Source of the DNA: Stappia sp. TSB10P1A
GTDB taxonomy: Bacteria > Pseudomonadota > Alphaproteobacteria > Rhizobiales > Stappiaceae
Length of the DNA: 64,000 bases
Reading direction: 5' to 3'
Assembly: GCF_900185725.1 (NCBI RefSeq)
Contig: NZ_FYAU01000024.1
Location: 372,001 to 436,000, forward strand
Made by a program: the position numbers and the translations under genes. Below are positions 16,837 to 25,015 of the stretch, piece by piece. The notes below the pieces were generated by a model. It was given only the letters and a program-made list of their open reading frames with translations. It was not told the origin of the DNA and searched no databases. How positions within the stretch are numbered: position 1 is the first letter of the stretch; the number at the start of each line of letters is the position of its first letter.

Positions 16837-19800
16837 TCAGTGCGCCTCGTCCCAGTTGTCGGCGGCGCGCGCGTCCACATGCAGTGGCACGGAGAGCGTC
16901 ACGGCCGGCTCGGCCGCCGTTTCCATCACCTGGCGCACCAGGGCGATGGTCGCGTCCACCTCCGCTTCCGGCACCTCGAAGATCAGTTCGTCATGCACCT
17001 GCAGCAGCATGCGGGCGGCGAGTTTCGAGGCCGACAGTCGGTCGTCCATCCGCACCATCGCCCGGCGCAGGATGTCGGCTGCCGAGCCCTGGATCGGCGC
17101 GTTGATCGCCGCGCGCTCGTAAAAGGCGCGCATGTTCGGGTTGGAGGTGTTCACCTCCGGATAATGCGCCCGGCGGCCGAAGATCGTCGTCACGTAGCCA
17201 TTGGCATGAACGAACTTCTTCGTCTCCTCCATGTAGTCGCGAATGCCGGGGAAGCGCTTGAAATAGGTGGAGATATACTCCGCCGCCTCGCCGCGCGGGA
17301 TGCCGAGCTGAGCAGCGAGGCCGAAGGCCGAGATGCCGTAGATGATGCCGAAATTGATCGCCTTGGCCCGGCGGCGGACCATCGGGTCCATGCCCTCGAT
17401 CGGGACACCGAACATTTCCGAGGCGGTCATCGCGTGGATGTCCAGCCCGTCGGCGAAGGCCTGCTTGAGCTGGCCGATGTCGGCCATATGGGCGAGCACG
17501 CGCAGCTCGATCTGGCTGTAGTCGGCCGAGACCAGCTTCATGCCCTTGCCGGCGACGAAGGCCTTGCGGATCTTGCGGCCGGACTCGGTCCGCACCGGAA
17601 TGTTCTGCAGGTTCGGCTCGGATGAGGACAGGCGGCCGGTGGTCGTCGCCGCCAGCGCGTAGGACGTGTGCACGCGCCCGGTCTGCGGATTGACGAACCC
17701 CGGCAGCGCGTCCGTATAGGTGGACTTGAGCTTGGAGAGCTGCCGCCAGTCGACGATGCGCGCGGGCAGTTCGTGCCCTTCCGCGGCAAGATCCTCCAGC
17801 ACCGAGGCCGAGGTCGACCAGGCGCCGGTCTTGGTCTTCTTGCCGCCCGGCAGGCCCATCTTGCCGAACAGGATGTCCCCGAGCTGCTTCGGGCTGCCGA
17901 TGTTGAAACTCTCGCCGGCAAGCTGGCGGATCTCGTCCTCCAGCGCCGCCATGCCTTGCGCGAACTCGCCCGACAGGCGCGACAGCATCTGCCGGTCGAT
18001 GGAGATGCCGCGCTCTTCCATGCGGGCGAGCACCGGCACCATCGGCCGCTCCAGCCGCTCATAGACGCCGGCCATGTGCTCCGCCGCAAGCCGCGGTTTG
18101 AGCACCTGCCACAGGCGCAGGGTGACGTCGGCATCCTCCGCCGCATAGGCGGAGGCCTTGTCGAGCGGCACCTTGTCGAAGGTGATCATCGCCTTGCCGG
18201 AGCCGGCGACTTCCTTGAACGGGATTGGCGTGTGGCCGAGCCAGCGCTCGGACAGCGCGTCCATGCCGTTGCCGCCCTTGCCGGCATCCAGCGCATAGGA
18301 CAGCAGCATCGTGTCGTCGAACGGGGCGACCTCGATGCCGTAGCGTTTCAGCACCAGCCAGTCATATTTGAGGTTCTGCGCGATCTTGAGGACGCTGGGG
18401 TCCTCCAGCAGCGGCTTGAGCACGGCGAGCGCCTCGCCCAGGGCGATCTGTCCGGGGATCAGGCCGCCGCCGCCGAGCAGGTCGCCCTCGCCGTCGACAT
18501 GGCCGAGCGGGATGTAGCAGGCCCGCCCCGGCTCCGTCGCCAGCGACACGCCGACGAGATCGGCCTGCATGGCATCGAGCGAGGTCGTCTCCGTATCGAC
18601 CGCCACATGGCCGCGTTCGCTCGCCTCCGCCACCCAGGCCCTCAGCCGGTCGAGATCCATCACCGTCTCGTAGCCGGACGGGTCGATGGTCTGCGCCAGC
18701 GCTTGCGCGGCCGCCGCGTCGGCGACCGCCTGGGGCGTCCACGCCCCGTCCCGTCCGGCGACGGCCGCGGCCGCTGCGACGGCATCGCCGCCCGACCCGC
18801 CGCTGGCGGCCTCGGCACTGGTCTCGCCGCCGTCCGGCTGGGCACCGGGGCCGCCCTCCATCATCCGGCCCTTGCCGTCCGGCTCGTGCCAGCCGCGCAC
18901 GACGAGTCGCGCCGGCTCGACGCCGGCAATGTCGAGGCCGGTGACCTCGGCGACCCGTCGGGTCAGGGTGGTGAACTCCATCGCCTTGAGGAAGGCGATG
19001 GCGCGGGTGCCGTCGAGCCCGTTGACGGTGAGCGTTTCCACCGGCTGCTCGACGGGCACGTCGTCCTTCAGCGTCACGAGCTGCTTGGAGATGCGCGCCT
19101 GGTCGGCAAAGGCGATGAGGTTCTCGCGGCGCTTGGCCTGCTTGATCGTGTCGGCGCTGGCAAGCAGCGTCTCCAGGTCGCCGAACTCGCTGACCAGCAG
19201 CGCCGCCGTCTTCAGGCCGATGCCCGGCACGCCGGGAACATTGTCGACGCTGTCGCCGGCCAGCGCCTGCACCTCGATCACCTTGTCCGGGCCGACGCCG
19301 AATTTCTCGAAGACCTCGGCCTCGCCGAAGATCTTGTTCTTCATCGTGTCGATCATGCCGATGCGTGGGCCGATGAGCTGCATCAGGTCCTTGTCGCCGG
19401 AGGCGATGGTGACGCGTGCGCCCGCCGCCGCCGCGGCGCGGGCATAGGTGGCGATCAGGTCGTCGGCCTCGAACCCCTCCTGCTCGATGCAATGGACCGA
19501 AAAGGCGCGGGTCGCCTCGCGGATCAGGCCGAACTGGGGGATCAGGTCCTCCGGCGGCTCCGGACGCTGGGCCTTGTAGGCGGAGTAGATCTCGTTGCGG
19601 AACGTCTTCGCCGAATGGTCGAAGATCACCGCCATATGGGTCGGCTCGTCGCCTTCCTCCGGTGTCAGCCCTTCCTGCAAGAGCTTCCACAGCATGTTGC
19701 AGAAGCCGGACACCGCGCCGACCGGCAGGCCGTCGGACTTGCGCGTCAAGGGCGGCAGCGCGTGATAGGCGCGGAAGATGAAGGTGGAGCCGTCGACCAG

Positions 19801-19848
19801 GATCAGGTGGTCGTCGGCGGTGAGGGCGGAGGTGGCTTCGTTCGACAT
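16837..19848 (-). CDS. polA: DNA polymerase I
   Basis: This is a repair and Okazaki-fragment-processing polymerase of about 1003 residues. The N-terminal 5'-nuclease starts LILVDGSTFIFRAYHALPPL. The middle 3'-5' exonuclease appears intact, with the DxE motif in AVDTETTSLD and YAAEDADVTLRL carrying the last acidic residue. The polymerase domain has motif A SADYSQIELRVLAHM, motif B RRRAKAINFGIIYG and motif C LQVHDELIFE. An Ala/Gly-rich linker (around residues 335-375) separates the 5'-nuclease from the rest and is longer than usual. An in-frame ATG four codons upstream (19860) is an alternative start. Confidence 0.95.
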   Translation of the reverse strand: MSNEATSALTADDHLILVDGSTFIFRAYHALPPLTRKSDGLPVGAVSGFCNMLWKLLQEGLTPEEGDEPTHMAVIFDHSAKTFRNEIYSAYKAQRPEPPEDLIPQFGLIREATRAFSVHCIEQEGFEADDLIATYARAAAAAGARVTIASGDKDLMQLIGPRIGMIDTMKNKIFGEAEVFEKFGVGPDKVIEVQALAGDSVDNVPGVPGIGLKTAALLVSEFGDLETLLASADTIKQAKRRENLIAFADQARISKQLVTLKDDVPVEQPVETLTVNGLDGTRAIAFLKAMEFTTLTRRVAEVTGLDIAGVEPARLVVRGWHEPDGKGRMMEGGPGAQPDGGETSAEAASGGSGGDAVAAAAAVAGRDGAWTPQAVADAAAAQALAQTIDPSGYETVMDLDRLRAWVAEASERGHVAVDTETTSLDAMQADLVGVSLATEPGRACYIPLGHVDGEGDLLGGGGLIPGQIALGEALAVLKPLLEDPSVLKIAQNLKYDWLVLKRYGIEVAPFDDTMLLSYALDAGKGGNGMDALSERWLGHTPIPFKEVAGSGKAMITFDKVPLDKASAYAAEDADVTLRLWQVLKPRLAAEHMAGVYERLERPMVPVLARMEERGISIDRQMLSRLSGEFAQGMAALEDEIRQLAGESFNIGSPKQLGDILFGKMGLPGGKKTKTGAWSTSASVLEDLAAEGHELPARIVDWRQLSKLKSTYTDALPGFVNPQTGRVHTSYALAATTTGRLSSSEPNLQNIPVRTESGRKIRKAFVAGKGMKLVSADYSQIELRVLAHMADIGQLKQAFADGLDIHAMTASEMFGVPIEGMDPMVRRRAKAINFGIIYGISAFGLAAQLGIPRGEAAEYISTYFKRFPGIRDYMEETKKFVHANGYVTTIFGRRAHYPEVNTSNPNMRAFYERAAINAPIQGSAADILRRAMVRMDDRLSASKLAARMLLQVHDELIFEVPEAEVDATIALVRQVMETAAEPAVTLSVPLHVDARAADNWDEAH

Positions 19849-19936
19849 GGCGCGGATCATGCCCGCGTTGGCGGCGCGAGAAAAGCCTGCTTCTCGCGCC
19901 TGCCCCGCTTATTTCACCCCGCCTGTTCCGCCCCGC

Positions 19937-21013
19937 TCACTCGGCCGCCTGCGCGACCGGACGGCGCGGTGGGTCGCGCTCCAGCCGTGCCCAGGCCGGA
20001 CGGTGGAACAGGAACCGGCCATAGCCGGTGCGCTCGATCAGCCACGCCAGCACCAGGGGCGCGATGACGCCGGCGGCGGTGACGATCGACGACACCGTGC
20101 CGACATCCGGGATCAGGCCGGTCTTCAGCAGCACGATCCGGGTCACGGCCATCGGGAAGAAGAAGGCGAGATAGATGACGATCGACTGGCGGCCGCAATG
20201 GGCGAACGGCGCAGCGATGCCGGCCTGGGTCAGCAGCGCCGAGGTGACGATCACCGCCAGCGCGCCGGCCGTGCCGAGCGCCAGGCCGACCAGCGGCAGG
20301 TCGGCGAGACCGTTGAACACCAGAACGCCGTTGACGATGCCCCAGGCGATGAGGCCGGCGACGCCGAGGGCCAGATGCTGCCGGGCCCAGTCGGCGAGCG
20401 CGAAGGCCCGGGTGGCGAAGATGTAGCCGGCGTAGAAATAGACGTAGCGCGAGCTGAACTCGTCGATTAGCACCGATCCGGTCGAGATCGGGGCGATCTG
20501 CAGCACGGCGGCAACGGCGAGCACCAGTTGCCACGGTACGCCGCGGTCGTGCAGCACCTTGGTGATCACGAACATCACCGGCAGCATGTAGATGAACCAC
20601 AGGGTGCCGAAGGGCTGCACATAGGCGAGAAGATAGTCGCTGACGACGCTGCCCCATCCGGTCTCCGCGGCCATGGACGGCGCCTTGACGGCGAACTGGA
20701 TCGTCAGCCAGAGCACGTAGAAATAGGCGAAATGCACGACCTTGCGGTCGAGATAGCGGCGCCATGGCCGATCGATGACCAGCGCCAGGAACAGGCCCGA
20801 GATCATGAAGAAGTCCGGCATGCGGAACGGCCGGGCGAACTCGACCACCAGTCCGAGCCAGCCCTCGCGGCCGGCGGCATTCTCGACGCCCAGCGTCGAA
20901 TGCATCATCACCACGAAGATGATGCAAAGCCCCTTGGCCGTATCGACCCAGTCTATGCGTCCCGTGGCGATGCGTCCCGAAGGGCCGGCGATGCCCGTCT
21001 CCCGTCCGGTCAT
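19937..21013 (-). CDS. Acyltransferase family 3 membrane protein
   Basis: This integral membrane protein of 358 residues has about ten predicted helices. The N-terminal motif WVDTAKGLCIIFVVMMHSTLG carries the conserved histidine of the Acyl_transf_3 family, followed by RPFRMPDFFMISGLFLA. Such proteins transfer acyl groups such as succinyl or acetyl to periplasmic glycans or lipids; an OpgC-like role is possible. It lies alone between polA and fxsA, both on the same strand. The substrate is unknown. Confidence 0.75.
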   Translation of the reverse strand: MTGRETGIAGPSGRIATGRIDWVDTAKGLCIIFVVMMHSTLGVENAAGREGWLGLVVEFARPFRMPDFFMISGLFLALVIDRPWRRYLDRKVVHFAYFYVLWLTIQFAVKAPSMAAETGWGSVVSDYLLAYVQPFGTLWFIYMLPVMFVITKVLHDRGVPWQLVLAVAAVLQIAPISTGSVLIDEFSSRYVYFYAGYIFATRAFALADWARQHLALGVAGLIAWGIVNGVLVFNGLADLPLVGLALGTAGALAVIVTSALLTQAGIAAPFAHCGRQSIVIYLAFFFPMAVTRIVLLKTGLIPDVGTVSSIVTAAGVIAPLVLAWLIERTGYGRFLFHRPAWARLERDPPRRPVAQAAE

Positions 21014-21070
21014 GACGTCCTGCTTCCCGGTTGTGTTTGGCGGGGAGTTTGCGCCAGACGGGTGTAGGGG

Positions 21071-21080
21071 GGGTTAACCC
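21071..21080. repeat. Perfect 10-bp palindrome GGGTTAACCC
   Basis: GGGTTAACCC lies between the fxsA stop and the acyltransferase start and is followed by GTTTT on the plus strand. It is 58 bases upstream of the acyltransferase start on the minus strand, so it could be an operator or part of a termination signal. Confidence 0.35.
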
Positions 21081-21119
21081 GTTTTCACAATTTGGTGAGG
21101 CGGCGGCGCGACGCGACGG

Positions 21120-21656
21120 TCAGTCGCGCGGATCCGGATCCTTTCCGCCCCGGCCGTCGCCGATCTGTCCCCGCCATGGGGACGAGCCGTCCGGCCCGCG
21201 TCCGCCCTTGCCGTCGCCATCGATATCGGCCCAGTCGTCCCGGTCGAGATCGACGACACCCTCGCCGCGGCGGCGGGCGCCGGCCCGCACCACGGTCACC
21301 TTCGCGTTGCGCACCATCACCCGCGCGATGGCCGCCCGCAGCGGCGGCACGAACAGCAGCAGGCCGAGCGCGTCGGTGACGAAACCGGGGATCAGCAGCA
21401 GCACGCTGGCGACAACGATCAGCGAGCCCTGGAGGATGTCTTCGCCCGGCACCTCGCCGCGCTCCATCTCGGCGCGCACGCGCCGCAGCAGCGACAGGCC
21501 CTGCAGCCGCAGCATCAGGCTGCCGGCGACCGCTGTCGCGATGGTCAGAAGCACGGTCGGCACCGCGCCGATTTCCGAACCGACCTCGACGAAGACGAGG
21601 ATCTCGATCAGCGGCAGGCCGATTACGACAAGAAGGAGGATCAGTCCGATGGGCAT
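21120..21656 (-). CDS. fxsA: FxsA-family membrane protein
   Basis: This inner-membrane protein has about 178 residues, with three or four helices (PIGLILLLVVIGLPLIEILVF, TVLLTIATAVAGSLML, LIVVASVLLLIPGFVTDALGLLL). The last segment and the following LFVPPLRAAIAR are characteristic of FxsA. The C-terminal tail of about 55 residues is hydrophilic and Asp/Gly-rich (DWADIDGDGKGG) and probably cytoplasmic. In other bacteria FxsA can affect phage F exclusion, but its normal role is unclear. It faces tim44 across a gap with several hairpins, an arrangement common in alphaproteobacteria. The ATG at 21656 excludes 51 non-family residues. Confidence 0.8.
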   Translation of the reverse strand: MPIGLILLLVVIGLPLIEILVFVEVGSEIGAVPTVLLTIATAVAGSLMLRLQGLSLLRRVRAEMERGEVPGEDILQGSLIVVASVLLLIPGFVTDALGLLLFVPPLRAAIARVMVRNAKVTVVRAGARRRGEGVVDLDRDDWADIDGDGKGGRGPDGSSPWRGQIGDGRGGKDPDPRD

Positions 21657-21690
21657 GGCGTTGGCGACACGGTCTCGTGATGTGCGATTA

Positions 21691-21736
21691 GCGGCGATTC
21701 CGGCCGGCACAGGCGGCGCCGGGCCGGAATCGTCGC
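21691..21736. repeat. 15-bp-stem hairpin between fxsA and tim44
   Basis: Arms at 21691-21705 and 21722-21736 pair over 15 positions with a single G-T wobble; the inner 11 bases (CGATTCCGGCC / GGCCGGAATCG) are perfect. The loop is 16 bases. It lies 35 bases upstream of the fxsA start on the minus strand, so it may fold in the fxsA leader RNA. No T tract follows on either strand. Confidence 0.6.
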
Positions 21737-21776
21737 CCCTCAGGTAAGGACCAAGTGACGCAAATGCGAGCTTTAT

Positions 21777-21791
21777 GTGGTTTCGGACCAC
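21777..21791. repeat. Small perfect hairpin with TTCGG loop
   Basis: GTGGT and ACCAC flank TTCGG, giving a 5-bp stem with a stable-type loop. It precedes an A-rich stretch in the fxsA-tim44 gap. It might be part of a small RNA or leader, but nothing else supports this. Confidence 0.35.
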
Positions 21792-21840
21792 GAAAACTGC
21801 GACGGACACTTGTGTTGAAGGCTGGATGTTGGTTCAAGGG

Positions 21841-21854
21841 AGCTTACATAAGCT
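21841..21854. promoter_or_regulatory. AGCTTA-CA-TAAGCT inverted repeat upstream of tim44
   Basis: Perfect 6-bp inverted arms are separated by CA, 158 bases upstream of the tim44 start. The shape suits a dimeric regulator. No known regulator is recognised. Confidence 0.4.
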
Positions 21855-22011
21855 ACGATGGGGTCAAAGCTGTGGCCTGCCGCGCGGGGCGTCGGTGACG
21901 GTCCGCTGCAGGGCCGCACCCGAACCCGGCAGCGGGCCCGGAAACGAACCCGACTGGCGGAATGCCGTGACGGCGTCTGCGACGCAACCGGCCGGATGTG
22001 AAACGGATCAT

Positions 22012-22725
22012 ATGTTCAACGACATCACCACTATCATCTTCCTGATCCTGGCGGTCGTGATCTTCTTCAGGCTGCGCAGCGTCCTCGGGCGGCGCACTGG
22101 CAACGAGCGCCCGCCCTTCGATCCCTATTCCGCCCCCGAGCGGGACAATGGCGCCGGCGGTCCGGTCCAGGACGACAACGTCATCCCGCTGCCCGGTCAG
22201 ACCGCGCCGCAGGGCGGGCCGTCGCCGGCTCCCGCCTCGGCGACGCTCGACAAGGTGGCTCCGGAAGGCAGCGCGCTCAACCAGGCGCTCCGGCAGATCC
22301 TCTCCGCCGACCGCTCGTTCGAACCCCAGGGCTTCCTGCAGGGCGCCCGCGCGGCCTACGAGATGATTGTCACCGCCTTCGCCAATGGCGACCGCAAGAC
22401 CTTGAAGAACCTGCTGTCCAGGGATGTCTACGAGGGCTTCGTCGCCGCCATCTCCGACCGGGAATCGCGTGGCGAGACCATCGAGTCCACCTTTGTCGGC
22501 ATCGACAAGGCCGATATCGTCGAGGCGGCGCTGAAGGGCTCCATCGCCCAGGTCACCGTCAAGTTCCGCTCCGAACTGATCTCCGCTACCCGCGACCGCA
22601 ACGGCGCCATCGTCGATGGCGACCCGAACGCGGTCAGCGACGTCACCGACATCTGGACCTTCGCCCGCGACACCAATTCGCGCGATCCCAACTGGCGTCT
22701 GGTGGCGACCGAATCGGTCGAGTGA
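22012..22725 (+). CDS. Tim44/TimA-like inner-membrane protein
   Basis: This protein of 237 residues has one N-terminal membrane helix (TTIIFLILAVVIFFRL), a proline-rich linker and a C-terminal Tim44-like domain (about 85-237) recognisable from FLQGARAAYEMIVTAFANGDRKTLKNLLSRDVYEGF. In mitochondria Tim44 tethers the import motor; the alphaproteobacterial homologue is an envelope protein of uncertain role. It is the first gene of a tight run with mltA and the Smr-domain gene, with one base between this stop and the mltA start. Confidence 0.85.
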   Translation: MFNDITTIIFLILAVVIFFRLRSVLGRRTGNERPPFDPYSAPERDNGAGGPVQDDNVIPLPGQTAPQGGPSPAPASATLDKVAPEGSALNQALRQILSADRSFEPQGFLQGARAAYEMIVTAFANGDRKTLKNLLSRDVYEGFVAAISDRESRGETIESTFVGIDKADIVEAALKGSIAQVTVKFRSELISATRDRNGAIVDGDPNAVSDVTDIWTFARDTNSRDPNWRLVATESVE

Positions 22726-22726
22726 T

Positions 22727-23890
22727 GTGCGTGCCGCCGGCCGGACGGCCCTTGCTGCCGGCCTGGCGGCGGCACTGCTTGCCGGTATCGCTGTGGCGGG
22801 TCCGGCTCTGGCGCGCGGAAAACCCCTCATGCTGTCTGCGCCCCTGACCTTCGCGGACCTGTCCGGCTGGGCCGGCGACGACCACCGAGCCGCCCTTTCC
22901 GCCTTCCTGCGCCATTGCCGCGAGCGGCTGCCGGTCCTGCCGGGCGATCTGGCGCGGCTCTGCGCGCCGGCACGAGCCGCCGCCGAAAGCAACGAGCCGC
23001 TGGCCGCCCGCGCCTTCCTGGAGCGCCATTTCGAACCGCGACGGATTGTCGCCGACGGGTTTGTCACCGGCTATTTCGAGCCCGAATATGACGGTGCGCG
23101 ACAGCCGGGCGGCGGCTACGACACGCCGCTGCTTGCCCGCCCGCCGGAGCTCGTCGCCCTGGCCGGGCGACCCGTGCCGGAGGGCCTGCCGGCCGACGCG
23201 CCCTTCGCCTTTGCCGACAGCGCGGGCCGCCTGGTTGCGCCGCCCGACCGGGGGGCGATCATGGACGGGGCGCTGGACGGACGGGGCCTCGAACTCGTCT
23301 GGCTCGCCGATCCGGTCGATGCCTTCTATGTCCATGTCCAGGGCTCTGCCCGCATCCGCCTGCGCGAGGGCGGCAGCCTGCGCGTCGGCTATGCCGGCAA
23401 GACCGGTCACCCCTACAGCGCCATCGGCCGGGTGATGATCGAGCGCGGCCTTGCCGAGCCCGGTACCGTCACCATGCAGGTACTGCGCAAGTGGCTGGCG
23501 GAAAACCCGACCGAGATCGACGCCGTCCTGCGCCGCAACCGCTCCTATATCTTCTTCCGCGAGGTGAGCGAGGCGGCGGAGCACGAGGGGCCGGTGGGGG
23601 CGGCCGGGCTGCCGCTGCTGCCCGGGCGCAGCCTCGCCGTCGATGCGGCGCATCACGCCTATGGGGCGCTCGTCTTCGTTTCCGCCGATCTTCCCTCGGG
23701 CCCGAATGGCGCGCAGGAGCAGTTTCGCCGCCTGATGATCGCCGAGGACACCGGTTCGGCCATCATCGGCCCGGCACGCGGCGACATCTTCTTCGGCTCG
23801 GGCGAGGCGGCCGGCGAGCGGGCCGGGCGCATCCAGCACCGGGCGGACATGGTGCTGCTGGTGCCGCGCGGACGCGAGGGCGCGCCGTGA
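22727..23890 (+). CDS. mltA: Membrane-bound lytic murein transglycosylase A
   Basis: This peptidoglycan-cleaving enzyme of about 387 residues acts in the periplasm. It has a signal sequence (TALAAGLAAALLAGIAVAGPALA). The MltA domain shows VTGYFEPEYDGAR and the 3D-domain region LDGRGLELVWLADPVDAFYVHVQGS and RVGYAGKTGHPYSAIGR. The conserved catalytic-type aspartate is in AIIGPARGDIFFGSGE near the end. The start is GTG at 22727, directly after the tim44 stop; a later ATG would remove the signal peptide. The stop overlaps the GTG of the Smr gene. Confidence 0.9.
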   Translation: MRAAGRTALAAGLAAALLAGIAVAGPALARGKPLMLSAPLTFADLSGWAGDDHRAALSAFLRHCRERLPVLPGDLARLCAPARAAAESNEPLAARAFLERHFEPRRIVADGFVTGYFEPEYDGARQPGGGYDTPLLARPPELVALAGRPVPEGLPADAPFAFADSAGRLVAPPDRGAIMDGALDGRGLELVWLADPVDAFYVHVQGSARIRLREGGSLRVGYAGKTGHPYSAIGRVMIERGLAEPGTVTMQVLRKWLAENPTEIDAVLRRNRSYIFFREVSEAAEHEGPVGAAGLPLLPGRSLAVDAAHHAYGALVFVSADLPSGPNGAQEQFRRLMIAEDTGSAIIGPARGDIFFGSGEAAGERAGRIQHRADMVLLVPRGREGAP

Positions 23891-24474
23891 GCCGTCGCCG
23901 GGGTCGCCAGCCCTCGCCCGAGGAACGCCGCCTGTGGGAGCAGGTGACGGCGGACGTCGATCCGCTGGCGCCGCGCGGCCGCGCAAGGGCAGAGGCGCGA
24001 CAAGCGGAAGCCGAGGAGGCACCCGCCCCCGTGCCGGCGGCCGCCTTGCCGGCGAAGCCTGCGGCGACGGGCGCCTCTGCGCTGCGTCCGCCCGCTCCGC
24101 CGGCGCCGCCACCCCTGTCGCCGCTCGAGCCGCGCCAGCGGCGCCGGATCGTCCGCGGCAGCCGCGCCATCGACATGCGCATCGACCTGCATGGCCTGAC
24201 CCAGGCGGAGGCGCATGTGCGCCTGCGCGGGTTTCTCGCCCATGCCCAGGCGAGCGGTGCCGGCCTCGTGCTGGTGATCACCGGCAAGGGCGCCCCCGGC
24301 GGCAGCCCGATCGCGGGAGAGCGCGGCATCCTGCGCCGCGTCGTGCCGCAATGGCTGGCCTTTCCCGAGTTTCGTCCGCTGGTGGTCGGGTTCGAGGAGG
24401 CGCATGCCGCCCATGGCGGCGGCGGCGCGCTCTATGTCAGGATCCGCAAGGGCGGAGAGCGGAGGGGACGATGA
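23887..24474 (+). CDS. Smr-domain protein
   Basis: This protein of 195 residues starts at GTG, overlapping the mltA stop. The N-terminal 95 residues are a low-complexity Ala/Pro/Arg-rich segment. The C-terminal Smr domain begins with the typical IDLHGLTQAEAH and continues with LVLVITGKGAPGG and a GGGGALYVRIRK end. Smr domains bind or nick nucleic acids, and the HGL and TGKG motifs are both present. It is cytoplasmic and a conserved neighbour of mltA in alphaproteobacteria. The next gene starts at an overlapping ATGA. Confidence 0.85.
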   Translation: MSRRRGRQPSPEERRLWEQVTADVDPLAPRGRARAEARQAEAEEAPAPVPAAALPAKPAATGASALRPPAPPAPPPLSPLEPRQRRRIVRGSRAIDMRIDLHGLTQAEAHVRLRGFLAHAQASGAGLVLVITGKGAPGGSPIAGERGILRRVVPQWLAFPEFRPLVVGFEEAHAAHGGGGALYVRIRKGGERRGR

Positions 24475-24842
24475 CGCCGTTCGGTGCGAAGCTGCGGGAG
24501 TTGCGCAAGAAACGCGGCATCACCCTGTCCGACATGGCGGCGGCGCTGGGCGTGTCGGCGGCCTATCTTTCGGCGCTGGAGCATGGCCGGCGCGGCCGCC
24601 CGACCTGGTATATGGTCCAGCGGATCATCGCCTTCTTCAACGTGATCTGGGATGAGGCGGAGGAGTTGCAGCGGCTCGCCGAGATCTCCGACCCGAAGGT
24701 CTCCATCGACACGGCCGGCCTGCAGCCGGAGGCGACCGAGCTCGCCAACCTGCTGGCGGCGAAGATTTCCGGCCTGTCGCGCGACAGTCTTGCCCATCTG
24801 CTGCATCAAGTGCGGGTGGCGGCGGCGCGGGACAGGATCTAG
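24471..24842 (+). CDS. XRE-family helix-turn-helix protein
   Basis: This protein of 123 residues has an N-terminal Cro/C1-type helix-turn-helix (about 5-60): KLRELRKKRGITLSDMAAALGVSAAYLSALEHGRRGRPT. The C-terminal half is helical and ends in a basic stretch. It is the last gene of the tim44-mltA-smr run by an ATGA overlap and is followed by a likely terminator. It is a DNA-binding regulator whose target is not visible. Confidence 0.8.
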   Translation: MTPFGAKLRELRKKRGITLSDMAAALGVSAAYLSALEHGRRGRPTWYMVQRIIAFFNVIWDEAEELQRLAEISDPKVSIDTAGLQPEATELANLLAAKISGLSRDSLAHLLHQVRVAAARDRI

Positions 24843-24856
24843 TTGCCCGAATCTGA

Positions 24857-24885
24857 AGGTCGTCAAACGACCTCCGGTTCTTTTC
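24857..24885 (+). terminator. Likely intrinsic terminator after the XRE gene
   Basis: AGGTCGT and ACGACCT form a perfect 7-bp stem with a CAA loop (24857-24873), followed by CCGGTTCTTTTCC. It starts 15 bases after the stop codon and suits rho-independent termination of the tim44 operon before glnD. Confidence 0.6.
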
Positions 24886-25015
24886 CGGCGCCCCTTGAGC
24901 GGGGCGGGCGGCGGGCGTAGGGTCCGCAGTCGCCGCCGGCAGGGCCGCGCGGGCCTCTCGCCCCAAGCCATGCGGCGACGAGAACGACTGCGCCGCAAGA
25001 AGGACCGCGCTGCAA

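Larger units (their letters stand above)
21657..22011. other. Divergent intergenic region of 355 bases between fxsA and tim44
   Basis: I see no gene here. It must hold the promoters of fxsA and of the tim44-mltA-smr operon. It contains a long imperfect hairpin (21691-21736), a small hairpin with a TTCGG loop (21777-21791) and a 14-bp near-palindrome (21841-21854). Confidence 0.6.
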
